From Zygnema cylindricum (Eukaryota > Streptophyta > Zygnematophyceae > Zygnematales > Zygnemataceae): a stretch of DNA of 64,000 bases. Made by a program: the position numbers and the translations under genes. The DNA is taken from NCBI GenBank assembly GCA_037447655.1, contig JBBHKE010002111.1:201596-265595 (forward strand), written 5' to 3'. Of the stretch, positions 48,349 through 59,564 are shown piece after piece (position 1 is the first letter of the stretch; each line of letters starts with the position of its first letter). The notes beneath the pieces are model-generated. The model was given only the letters and a program-made list of their open reading frames with translations. It was not told the DNA's origin and did not search any database.

Positions 48349-51300
48349 CTAGTCAATCTTTAATTTCAGACCACACTTCTCCCTGCAGAAAATTAGCGTA
48401 GGGGAAGGCACAGGTTTGGTCATCATATCTGCTACCATCTCACAATCTGGTCGGTACTCTAAACTGATTATTTTATTTTCTACTTTCTCTCTAACAAAGC
48501 TGAGTCTAATGTCCATGTGTTTGGCTTTAAAATGATGTTTAGGATTGGCAGAAATAGCAATCGCTGCCTGATTATCACAAAATATTTTCTGCACACCACT
48601 CTTAAGATGACCAAGCTCACCAAGCAAAGACTTGACCCACATCAATTCTTTTACAGCAGAGCAAGAGGCCATATACTCAGCCTCCATGGTGGACTGAGCA
48701 ATAACCTTTTATTGTTTGCTACTCCAACAGCAAGCCCCATCACCCACATATAATACATATCCAGAAGTGCATCTCCTCATCGGAGCATCACCATAACTGG
48801 AATCACTCCAAGTAGTGATGTCAGTATTCTCCCCACCCAAATGCAACCATAGATCTCTAGTTCCTACCAAGTATCTAAAGACTCTCTTAGCTGCCTCCCA
48901 ATCCTTCTTAGTGGGAGCATTTAGACTTCTACTCAGCACTCCTACAGCTGCTGCTAAATCCGGCCGGGTACAATTCATAAAATAGATTAGACTTCCCACT
49001 ACTTGCCTGTAAGGAATAGTCTGCATGAACTTCTGTTCTTCAGGAGATAATTCCTCGTCTAAGACTATGACTCCTTCTTCCTCACTCCCCTCACTTCCCT
49101 TCTTCAATTCCATTGGAGTTGTACAACTGTTAGCTTTATCCATTTGAAATTTTTCAAGCATGTTCCCTATTGCTTACTTTTGAGTCAATCTTATAATTTT
49201 TCTTTTTCGGTCTCTCTCTACTTGAATTCCCAAAATATATTTTGCTTCCCCAATATCCTTCATTTCAAATCTCCCCTTAAGATCGGTTTTCAGTTTATTA
49301 ATTTTTTTCCATTGATTTACTTAAAACAAGCAAATCATCAACATAAATTGCAATAAATATAAAACTTTTCTCATCTTCGAAAACATAGATTGAGTGATCT
49401 GAGCTGACCCGGATATATCCCATACCGGTAAGAAACTCATCAAGCTTCTTATTCCACTGTCAGGGCGCCTGTTACAAACCATAAAGAGATTTAATCAACC
49501 GGCATACCTTACTCTCCTCTCCTTCCTCCACAAACCCTCCGGGTTGTCGCATGAAGATCTCCTCTTCTAATTCTCCATGCAAAAAGGTTGTTTTGATGTC
49601 GATCTGGTGCACTTCCATTTCTTCCGCTGCTGCCAGGCTGAGAAGTATGCGGACGGAGGGAAATCTGACCACCAGGGCAAAGGTTTCCTCGTAGTCAATT
49701 CCCTCCTTTTGTGTAAATCTCTTTGCCACTAATCGGGCCTTGTAGCGCTCGATTGTGTTATCTGGGTTCAGTTTTAATTTGAAAACCCACTTACAACCGA
49801 TTGGTTTTCGGTTAGGTGGATAATCCACCAGCTCCCAAGTATCGGCTGCCATAATTGAGGCCATCTCCTCATTGATGGATGTCTTCCACCGGTTTCTTTC
49901 TAAACAAGTCATCGCCTCTCCATAAGTTTGAGGTTCATCTTGATGAGATAGTTTAGTTACCTTGTTATTAACTTATTTTTCTTGCAGTCTTTTGCTACTT
50001 CTCCTCCCCCCCTCAAAATCTGAGGCCGGAATAGATGGTTCTCGTGGATTTTTTCGAACAAACTCGGCTTCTCCTCTATCCCTTGATTCCGAATCAATTT
50101 CCACCACGTCTTCCTCTTCGGGTAGAGTTGTTATTGGAGTTTCCACAGCCGAGTCCTTTTCGGTCTGATTTGTACCTGCAAGAATGTCATCGTCTCTAAA
50201 ACCTGGATAGTTAAAAAGCTTAAAGTCATCAGAATTTTCTGACTCAAAATCTGATTTTTACTGACTTCGTATATTTGAAGGGATCCACAAACTTTCTTTC
50301 ATCCATAACTACTAGATGCTTTACTAAGATTATATCTTCCCTTTTTAAATCATAAACTCTATATCCTTTAACATCTTCATCATATCATAATAAGTATTTG
50401 GTTTTCCTTTAGGATCTAGCTTCCAATTAGACCGATCTGTATCTAGACTGAATACTTGACTGCCGAAAACCTATAAGTGAGATAAGTCTAGTTTCCGGCC
50501 TGTCCATCTCTCATAAGGTGTTTGATCTTTTATAGCTGAAGTAAGAACTCTATTTTTGAGGTAATTAGCACAGTTCATTGCATCTGCCCAAAACCTTTTT
50601 CCTACCTTCTTATCCGACAACATACTTCTAGCACTATCACTTACTGTTCTATTTAACCTTTCAGCTACCCCATTCTGTTTCGGATTTTTTGGAACTGTCT
50701 TTTGGTGTTGGACCCCATCTTCCATCAAAAAATCCTCAAATTGGTTAGAAGTATACTCTCCACCATTGTCACTCCTTACTCTCTTGATTGGAGTTTCATG
50801 GAGTTTTTCGCTCCATGCTTTATATGGTCTAAAACAATCCTGAGCTTCTGACTTGTTTTTCAAAAAATACACCCGGGAATACCGAGACCAATCATCAGTT
50901 ATAGTCATCATAAATCTCTTCCCCCCCGCTGAGGGCACAGTAGCCGGTCCCCAAATATCTGTGTGTACTAGATCTAGAATTTTTTCTCCCTTATAGGTGG
51001 ATGTTTTAGGAAAGGGTAATCTTTGTGCTTTACCTTGAGCACATCCACTACAATCACTTATATCATCACTCTCACTGAACTGAACCCTTCCACCACTCCC
51101 ATCTTTTTCATCTCTCTTAACTTATCTAGATTCACATGCCCAAGCCTCTTATACCACATCATAATATCATGAACACCAACATAATAAAGTTTCTTCGTTT
51201 CGTTACATAAGATCAGCCTAAACATCCCATGGCTACCTTTCTCAGCAATGAAATAGACATCCTCCTTAAAACTAGCAGTAAAGACTCCTTCCCTAGTGCT

Positions 51301-52467
51301 AGTGAAAAAACCCTTATCATCTAATATAGATGTAGAGATAAGGTTTTTGTTCAGCTCCGGAATAAACAATACATCGGAGAATGTTAATATGGATGTCTTT
51401 CCTTCTACTAACACTTTCAGATCTACCGATCCTACAAGAGTAGTGGTGACTATCCTCCCATCCCCGTACTCTATCTCTACGGTGGGAATCTTTCTTATCT
51501 TAGTGAACAGGTGCCTATCCTTACACATGTGCATGGAGGTACCTAAATCTTTAATCCAGCCTGCTTCACCTTTCAATCCACCGTAAGCACATTTCTGCCT
51601 TCGTGGAATTTCAACCTCATTTTTCGCCTCCAACTCCTCATCCAAAAAGAGCTTATCGTCCTCGTCCTCGGATTTCGCCTCAAGTACGTGTGTGACAAGG
51701 GCCTTTTTCTTTCCTCTCGGGGTACCACCGGTCTGCCCCTCCTTTAACCGAAGCTCGGTTAGCTTAGTGCACTCTGCCATATAGTGCCCCAGTTTCTTAC
51801 AAAAATGACATAAACCTTTGGGAGCCCTTGGTTCAAACTCGTCAGCCTGTTTTTTCTGCTCCCTACCCCCATAGTTTCCGATTGGTTTCCGGGAATCCTT
51901 CTTCCTCCAATCGGTCGCTGATGCCAAGGCTTGGCCACTCTTTCCTCCCCTTCGGATCTCAATCGTATTCTCTCAAACGAGAATCATCCCTACCACTGAG
52001 TTCTATATCCACCTTGAGTCCGGCAAGTCCTGCACATGGTTGACTATGTTCTCGAACTCATCAGGTAACTTCATCAGTAAACAGTTAACCTTTTGTTTTT
52101 CACTAAAATCTTTTCTCGCACTCTCTAGCTCCATGAAGAGTGTAGCAAGCTCATTGCAAAAATCCAACATATTTCCCCCTTTTTATACATACTCCTTAAC
52201 TTTCTGATCAGCCAACTGTTGTTGCTGAATCGTACCAATTCGGTACATCTCTATGAGAGCCATCCAAAGATCGGATGCCCTTTCTACCTGCAAATGAGGA
52301 CATGCAAGTCCTTGAGTGAGATGGCGTAGGATGAAGTGCTTTGCCGCCATATTGTTGAAGTCCCAGGTTTCAGTATCATTCTCCTCATTCCTCGGAATAG
52401 GTGACATGAATGCCGAACCAGTTGCTATTGGTGTGGTCATCTCCTTCTCCTTTCTTTTGTCCACCAC
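48349..52467 (-). pseudogene. Copia B2 gag-pol, broken
   Basis: Minus strand: gag from about 52467 (KHFILRHLTQGLACPHLQ), intact zinc knuckle CHFCKKLGHYMAEC at about 51800, protease-like KDLGTSMHMC, integrase with MWYKRLGHVNLDKLRE (zinc His region altered) and core WSRYSRVYFLKNKSEAQ, RVRSDNGGEYTSNQF, PKQNGVAERLNRTVSDSARS. RT has [20 protein letters not shown], RNase H has CDNQAAIAISANPK and VADMMTKPVPSPTLIF. The integrase block 50471-50938 and RNase H block 48349-48687 are long and clean. Breaks lie near 48705, 49170, 49465, 50230 and 51060. Confidence 0.87.
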
Positions 52468-52687
52468 CTCTCCTTCTTTTGTTTCCTCCGTTGAAGGTGG
52501 ATCCTCTTTCCTGGTGAATCTGCTTCCTCCAAACCTTGGAGGAATTCAAAGACTTGATGGGCGCCCCAACCGTCCACTCACTATCCCCCAAAATCTTTTT
52601 TCGCATAAAGCTCCTATCATTATACTTTCCCAGTATATGAAGCCAGTTCCATTAAATATTGGTACCCTAGAGGGTGGGCCCATAACC

Positions 52688-53735
52688 TGAAACTCTGAGA
52701 CCTCCATAAGTCCTCAGAGTGGACAGCTTCCAAGAAGCCTCTAGGATAATCCTAACCCCTTTGTGTTTCAGCAAAAACAACTGCCACCGTGGCAGACAAA
52801 AACTCTGACCACCTACACCTCTGTGAAGGCCAGACTCCCCTGAGTCGAGAGCAAAAAGAATCTCTGAATTTGCTCCCCTGAGCAGTAAGTTATGGAGGGT
52901 TAAAGTTGACCTTTTGTACAGAAGCTCTCTTGGAGAGAGGATCCTATCTCCTAATTTTTCTAAGTCCTATCTCTCTCACATACTCTATCTACTGATGTAC
53001 GGAACTAATCAGATTTCTCCTCCGTACATAAAAGTACAGTCGCCGGTGTACTTTATGTATAGAAATTGTACAACATGGCCTTAATGTCGACACATGTCAT
53101 ATCCGGATTCGGTGCCGTAATCTTTGGACATACCACGATCCAATGTAATCTCGCCACGTGTCATCCGATGTGGCGATGCCCACAAACCGCCGAATTCTAC
53201 TTCCGAGATCTCGGCGCGAATTCCGGCCGTCCGATTAAATTCACATTTGATCGTAGCCGTAATAAATACATGCGCGGTATTTGTTTCGCTTACGAAATCA
53301 ATGCGCGGTATTGATTTCTTATCCGTACCGCAATTCGTACTTTTACACTACCAGATCTATGTATCCCGTTAACAATTATAGTTAAATGATTTATCCTACG
53401 AATTAATGTTTAATTAATTATTGTACTATATAATACGTAAGACTACATCTAGACTTAACGGCTAAGGCTACCGGCTATCTACTGTCTGTCGGCCAGCAAG
53501 TACCAGGATCAAATCCTGTGGGCGGCATATACCTTTTAGTAAATAATCCCCTAACTAATATAAATTTCCCGTAAACCTCAGAAAGCCTAGGTAGCAATGG
53601 CTCTAGCTTCCTCTCCAATTTCTCAGTGACTGCGAGAAGTTTGAGAGTTTGGAGATAGAAGTTAGCAGTAGACTGCCTCGGCATCTTTATTTCTATTCAG
53701 ACCTAGAAAATACTTTAAAACCATTAATTTCTACA
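52688..53735 (-). repeat. 5' LTR of Copia B2
   Basis: 1048 bp, right member of the pair. Inner boundary TGAAACTCTGAG at 52688, next to GGTTATGGGCCC on the minus strand, the likely primer-binding region. Confidence 0.9.
53454..53537 (+). other. tRNA-like Pol III-type unit in the B2 5' LTR
   Basis: Box A-like ACGGCTAAGGCTACCGG, box B GGATCAAATCC at 53506-53516, TTTT at 53534-53537. Confidence 0.5.
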
Positions 53736-53820
53736 GAGAGATTGGGAGGCAGCCAAGAGAGTCATAAGATATCTGGTGAGAACCAGATATCTATGGTTGC
53801 ATTTGGGAGGGGAGCACACT

Positions 53821-53998
53821 GTCATCACTACTTCGAGTGATGCCATTCATGGAGATGCACCTATGAGAAGATGCACTTCTGGGTATGTATTGTATGTGGG
53901 GGAAGGTGTCATCACTACTTAGAGTGATGCCAGTTATGGGGATGCATCTATGAGAATTTCACTTCTAGGTATCTGTTGTATGTGGGGGAAGGTGCTTG
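53821..53998 (+). repeat. 89-bp tandem duplication in B3 RNase H
   Basis: GTCATCACTACTT at 53821 and again at 53910, both running to GTATGTGGGGGAAGGTG. The two units have diverged, so it is not recent. Confidence 0.85.
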
Positions 53999-54400
53999 TT
54001 GTTGAAGTAGCAAGCAACAAAAGGTGGCTGCTCAGTCCACTATGGAGGTTGAGTACATGGCCTCTTGTTCTGTTGTGAAAGAGTTGATGTGGGTCAAGTC
54101 TTTGTTGCAATATCTGGGGTTTATGAAGAAGGGAGAGTATCAAGTTTTTTGTGATAATCAGGCTGCCATTGCAATTGGAGCCAATCCGAAATATCATTTC
54201 AAGGCTAAACATATGGACATATGATTCAGTTTTATTAGGGAAAAGGTTGAAAAACAAAATTGTGAATCTTCTGTATAGGGCTGATGGGGAAATGGTGGTT
54301 GATATGATGACAAAACCTGTGCCCTCTGCCAAGTTAAAATATTGTAGAGAAAAGTGTGGATTAAAAGAGAAGTTGAAATTAGACTAGAAAATAAGGGGAG

Positions 54401-55390
54401 TGTTGAAATCACTAGATTTATGGGGTGTTTTTTAGGTCTGAATATATTAAAAGGAAAAGGAAAAAACATAAGCAGCCTGCCTCCACCTCCTCTCTCTAGC
54501 CCCCATACTTGTTGTAGTCACTGAGGGAAAGAGAGGGCGGTGGAGCCATGGCTGCCTCAGCTCCATAGGCACGACTAAAGAGTGACATAAGTCACTCTCA
54601 ACAAAAGGTTGAGTCAGGCAGGACTCGAACCTCCACTAGCAGAGCGAGGCGTAGTCGTCAGTTCTAACCAGCCTGTCGAAGAAGTTCGTTAGACTATATA
54701 GGGTATGAATGCTATTTAAACATTGTTGAGGAACTTTAATCCGATTAACGAATTTACACAAAAAAAACATAGAGGCTAGTCAAAATATGGTGCGAACGTG
54801 AACTCGCACGAAACAAATATACCGGACATTTGTTTTCAACAGCTAGTATTAGAAGGCGGTTTAGATCTGACGGCACATATCTTGCCGAGATCCCTGAATG
54901 GCTGCTTTGGCGGTTTTTGAGCATGACATGACCCAACGCCACGTGGCAATATATTATTGGGAAGCGAGAATCTCGGAGAGCATGAAGACAAGTCAAAAGG
55001 AGACAAACGTCCATTCCATGACCTTGTCGTACACAGGTCGTACAGAAAGGAAATCAGGCATGGTACCTTTCTATATTGTACAGTCTTCTGATTGGTTCGT
55101 ACTTCATTAGATAAGGGTTGTGAGAGGGGTTTATGACTTAGGTAATTTAGGAGGTAGCCGCCTCTCTCCCAGAGAGCTTCTATACATCTTGGCATCTTTG
55201 CCACTTTATCATTAACCGCCTGGTTAGGCGTTTTCTGTGATTCTTTTTCCTACAGAATCAAAGAAGTCAAAACTGCGCATGGGAGCAGTCAGGTTGTCTA
55301 TTTGCCTGTTTGGGTAGCAGTGGTTCTAGTTGAAAGTGGGTCTGTCAAAAACTGCCTAAAGGCTTCCTCAATTTTGTAGTCCAATGGGGG
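54401..55390 (+). repeat. 3' LTR of Copia B3
   Basis: Starts TGTTGAAATC after the purine tract. Shares the CTCCC..CTTGT.GTAGTCACTG and CCCAGAGAGCTTCT blocks with the other family B LTRs. The far boundary is uncertain. Confidence 0.6.
54603..54690 (-). other. tRNA-like Pol III-type unit in the B3 3' LTR
   Basis: On the minus strand GGCTGGTTAGAACTGACGA (tRNA D-arm-like), then a consensus-type box B GGTTCGAGTCC (54621-54631), then TTTT (54603-54606). The closest to a real tRNA among the six. Confidence 0.55.
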
Positions 55391-57165
55391 ATATAGAATT
55401 ACACTTATCTTATGTTTCGTAGGCACGCTCGATAGCTATCAAGCTCGTGTGCGTTGTCGGCACACCTTTTTCACCCTGGATTTCCGGGCCTCTTTCAATC
55501 CTGTATGGTCACCAGTGTACGGATAATGATATGCATCAAGCCGGACAATATTATTGTATTTCCTAAACTGAGCGCGACGCGGACTACAAATGTATTTTGC
55601 CTCAAAGATTGCAATTTCGTTACCTGGGACCAGGTGCAACCAGCCCTCGTGGGGGGTACATTGTGGAACGCCACGTAACTTTTCATATTTTCATCTAGAT
55701 TATGCTGTTAAATGTCAGTAAGAATTTAGTTCAGGTCCAAGTGACTCTCGGTCCATTTATTACATTAGGTCAAAATTTGGCATTTCCTCGTCATTTTCAG
55801 TACTTTGTCTTATAAGAGTGGAACGAATTTTGACTTTCGGCCGCGGATCTAGCCGCATTCGGAAGTATAACTTTTTGCCCTAAGTTTAGTATTACTTACT
55901 TTATCTTATGTCAGTTCGATAGCATATTCTTTCTGCTCATTGGCCCCTCATTGCTTTGACTTTTGGATTTGAAACTGGACAAACTTGGTTGTATAAGGCA
56001 CTTGGGGCCAAAGAAGACAGGTTGATTTTTCAGTACTATCTCCTGAGAAAACCCACAAAAATTCCAAACAAACCTTCTTTTGGAGAATCTTTGTCTTGTA
56101 TGTGTGTGTGACTCTTTTGCCATCTTGGTTTTGAATTTGTCTTTTGTGGAGATCGTAGTTCGGTCGGGTAGTTGGCATTATCCATCCTATGGGCGGTTTG
56201 GACTTTTTGATATTAAAACCAAGAAGAGTTCTCTCAATTCCGAGTTGGGAAAACCAAGGGGTGAAGGAGTACCTTACCTGTTTTCGGTGCCATCAGGAGA
56301 GATTTCGTCTTCTCTTTGCGTCAGCGTTGCTTTCCGGGTATGTTGAGCTTGCTTTGCTGTCATCTTTAATTCTATCTTTTATTCTATTTTTTGGGGCAAG
56401 TTGATATTGTTAAATTTGAAACAACCAATTCTTTTTATTTTCGTTATTTTTGCGTGGGAGTTCATTTGGGTCCTCTTTGGTAGTACTTTTTGGCTTCGGT
56501 TACGTTTTAGCCGGAGTAGGCTGCTAAAATCTTTTGTGCCCGAACAGCGGGTTTTGAGGGGGCAATTGTCACACTTCTAGCAGATAAGCATTGGAATTGG
56601 GATCTCAACCCGATGACCAAAAAACCCAACCCCTTCCTTCCTGCCGGATGGGGGAAGTAAGGGGGAGGGGATATCTTTTTCACCTGCCCGTGCATTCATT
56701 CCCATTGTTTGTCTGATTGCCTCCTATGATTTGCATGCAGGTTCACGGGAGGGACGGTGGCACAAAGGGGCATAATCACCATCACGGGAAGCATCCGCAT
56801 CTGGGGTTATTTGCAAGACTCCTATGCAACCCTCTGTTGGCCGTGGGCCTTATCTTATGTTTCTCCAAGCACGCTCGACACCAATCGTTGAATCGATTTC
56901 ATTGTCTGACTTCAAAAGTTCGTTATATTATTTGTTACCATCTTAGGTACAGTATGTGCAACCTTAGATTGAACGTTGGACTTAATAAGCGTACGGACTA
57001 TATATGTTTTGATAAATACTTGTATGCATAGAGGTTTCATTCGTACGAATTTTGAATTTTGTACGAAAACGCGTTATTTGTTTTAGTTTTTTAACTTTTC
57101 ATAAACTTCGTATACTTTTTGTGTTCGGATAAAACCTACAATTTTTTTCAAAAAGACGGTTGAAA
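55391..57165. other. Unassigned region with possible unrecognised exons
   Basis: Open stretches on the plus strand at 55454-55678, 56080-56336 (followed by GTATGT) and 56743-57031 (preceded by TGCATGCAG) have mixed composition unlike the flanking repeats, but I recognise no domain and cannot chain them. Two similar blocks of about 40 bp (55402-55443 and 56847-56887, CTTATCTTATGTTTC...GCACGCTCGA) hint at a duplicated segment. Confidence 0.25.
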
Positions 57166-57400
57166 GTACACCGTGAATCGCTATTAGAGTTAATACATAA
57201 TTAGTGTAAAGAAACAATAAGTGTTATAAACTATATTTGGGGTTCAAGGGCCTAACGCCAACTAAATTCAACGCTATTTTATACACATAATTTCCCTTAT
57301 TTTTTCGACTTGGAATCAAATCTGAGTACGCTTTTATGTGCGACGCTCTCAATTTTCCATGTTGACCCTTTATTTAACACTTATTTTGTAGGCCTGTATG
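57166..57400. mobile_element. MITE end, CACCGT family (partial copy)
   Basis: Left end TACACCGTGAATCGCTATTAG from 57166 followed by interior blocks resembling the inverted copy at 16203-16419 (ATAATTAGTGT, TTGGGGTTCA). No right end was recognised; the boundary is approximate. Confidence 0.45.
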
Positions 57401-57854
57401 AAATAATGAGCAGTTTTAGTACGGTGTGACACATTTCAAGCATTACACTATTTCAAATATTCGAAAGTCGAGTAACTAACGTTAATTAAACAATACCGAT
57501 ATTAATATAAAAAAAAAATTGAGTTATATTTGATAAACTGTTAAAAAAAAATCCGTACATGTGCGTGACGGGCAATAAAAAAAATAGCGAGTACTCTCCC
57601 TTGTGCTAATAAACAACCTGGTACTTTAATAGATGGGCAAACATCCTAAGTTTTATTAGTACTTTTGATTAAATGGTTTTTATTTTTGATTTGATTATGA
57701 AGTCAAAGTCAGTCAACGCATTTTATTAACTTTGAATTTTGTTCTGTCCCCATATTCATTATTTGTTCGATGTTTCATGCGTTCGTATAGTACTAATGAA
57801 ACCTCTATGCTTGTATGCGCATTTACCTATGTACGACTCATGTCATTTGGGGGA

Positions 57855-58073
57855 AACTACATCGTGTATCGCTAATAGTGGGAATAATTTTTTTTCGCCA
57901 TTTAAAACATTTTTTTCTCAAACTAATTTTAGATTGGAGACCACCAATTGGTAGGTGAGAATTTTTTATTTCAATCGCAACTGTCGGATTAACAACCCGA
58001 CAAGTGACCGCATAGAAAATACGTTTTATCTGGCGAAAGAATCCTTTACACTAATAGCGATAAACGGTGTAAT
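57855..58073. mobile_element. MITE copy, CACCGT family
   Basis: About 219 bp. The left end ACTACATCGTGTATCGCTAA is matched, inverted, by the right end (RC begins ATTACACCGTTTATCGCTA). Same size class as the CAP intron copy. Confidence 0.6.
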
Positions 58074-58684
58074 CTACTGGAAATACAAAATATCAAATAT
58101 TCTTAGATATATTACCTTACGATAAGTATACCGAACCGTATCGTGTACGCCCAATTTTTTTAATCGTGGTAATATATTTTATATAATCCACGTGCGGGGT
58201 ACAAATGCACAAAGTCGAACAAAATGACTTCGTGTCGTTTTTCAACTCTGCCACGTGTAACTCATTTTGCTCGTTTTCACAAGCGTTTAAAAAATAAAAT
58301 AAAAACAAAATATTACGTCTGAATCATAGAGGTTTCATTCGTACAAATTTCGAAATTTTTACGAATATGCGTTATTTATTATTTTTTTGAACATTTTCAT
58401 TAAATTCATATACTTTTCGTGTACGGACGGATTGTACAAACGGATATTGTACGGACGGGCGGAATGTACGTGCCGATATTGTACTGACGGACAAAATGTA
58501 CGGAAATTTTCAAAAAAGAGAGGTTCCTTCATTTCCGCGCGCGAATTTGAATTGTATTTAGAGTTTTGGATGTTTCTTCCTTACCAGGAAGCAACAAAGC
58601 AACCATTGTAGCCGCCATTGAAACCCCATTGGAGCCGCCATTGAAATTGCACTTTAGCCTCCATGAACCTTCCTAAACGCAACC
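58074..58684. other. AT-rich intergenic stretch
   Basis: Contains short direct repeats of GTACGGACGG/ATATTGTAC (58420-58505) and GCCGCCATTGAAA (58610-58650). No gene seen. Confidence 0.35.
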
Positions 58685-59564
58685 ATGCCTAGGATTCAAG
58701 GACCTGGGTGGGAGCATGTTGTAGCTCCAACGGGTAGTCTCATTGGGGACAATAAATTGTGCATTTGTGTCTACTGCAAATTATAGTACAATGCAAAAGC
58801 CACCAAAAGCCACCAGGATTAGGAATCACCTTTAAGGAAACGTGAAGAATGGAGGAACCGGGCCATGCAGTTTATGTCTGAATTTTTTTCACCTTGTTGC
58901 TCATAAGCAAGTACCTTTCTCTGATGTGGACCCCATGTTCTACCCACATTTTGGACCTGTTGTTAGAGGATTGGGGCAAGCTGCATTTTATATCAACACC
59001 TGCCCGAGAGGCAAAGGAGGTGTTGAGATTCATCACAAAGCACAATATGAGTGTAGCCATCTTCAACAAAATCTCTACACTCCGACTTTTGAAACTACTT
59101 TTGAAACTTGGAGAGATTCGGTTTGCGACAAATTTTATCATGCTCCAAAGGTTTTTAAAGGTGAAGGATAGCTTCGAGCGCTTAATGTTTGATGATGACT
59201 ACAAGTAGTGGATGGGCAAGGCTACATACAAGTCTGACGGGACCAAGATCAAGGGCCACATTTTGAGCGCGGGTTTTTGGACGAGAGTGAAGGAAGTTGT
59301 GAGAGGAATTGGTCAACCTATGACCATATTAACTCTAAAAAACAGAACAGGCTGACGGCTAAGAGGGCCAATGAACTGGTTTGGGTCTTTAGCAATCTCA
59401 GGTTAGCACACCAAACCACGGATGTTAGCTATGAGGAGGCTATGATAGCATGGGAGGGAGAGGAAAGGGAGGTAGTGGAAGAGGAAGGGGGGGTAATGGA
59501 AGAGGAAGGGGGGGTAGTGGACGAGGAGTTGGAGCAACACGTGGATGACTTAGATTTAAAGTAG
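58685..59564 (+). pseudogene. hAT-type BED-finger transposase, collapsed relic
   Basis: The start MPRIQGPGWEHVVAPTGS at 58685 leads to the BED finger CVYCK, then YNAKAT and, after a 10-bp tandem duplication (AAAAGCCACC), RIRNHL. A stretch from the DUF659-type middle part follows in another frame: NMSVAIFNKISTL, GEIRFATNFIMLQRFLKVKD (about 59110-59170), GHILSAGFWTRVKEVV. Then a jump to the C-terminal dimerisation end NRLTAKRANELVWVFSNLRL (about 59343) with an acidic Glu/Gly/Val repeat tail to the TAG at 59564. At about 880 bp it is far shorter than the usual 1.8-2 kb; stops, frame changes and internal deletions make it non-functional. Confidence 0.8.

Larger units (their letters stand above)
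47287..53735 (-). mobile_element. Copia B2 (family B), complete nested element, TSD GAGAG
   Basis: LTRs 47287-48335 and 52688-53735 (TGAAACTCTGAG ... TTTCTACA on the plus strand). Flanks GAGAG at 47282-47286 and 53736-53740. The flanking B3 RNase H sequence rejoins when it is removed. It is the best preserved retroelement here, yet frames are broken. Confidence 0.93.
46624..54387 (+). pseudogene. Copia B3 RT-RNase H pseudogene, in two pieces
   Basis: The left piece has IFMRQPEGFVEEGEES, NKKLDEFLTGHKY, YVDDLLVISKSM and DLGEARFILGIQMERD. The right piece (from 53741) has DWEAAKRVIRYLV, STMEVEYMASCSVVKELMWV, CDNQAAIAIGANP and TKPVPSAKLKYCREKCG. Stops TGA near 46690, TAG near 47009 and 47045, and an 89-bp tandem duplication at 53821-53998 destroy the frame. 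Confidence 0.8.
46600..55390 (+). mobile_element. Copia B3 (family B), 5'-truncated, split by B2
   Basis: RT/RNase H at about 46620-47286 continues at 53741-54387 after the B2 insertion. Purine tract AATAAGGGGAG ends at 54400 and the 3' LTR starts TGTTGAAATC at 54401. It is more diverged from B1/B2 than they are from each other. Gag to integrase is missing. Confidence 0.75.
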
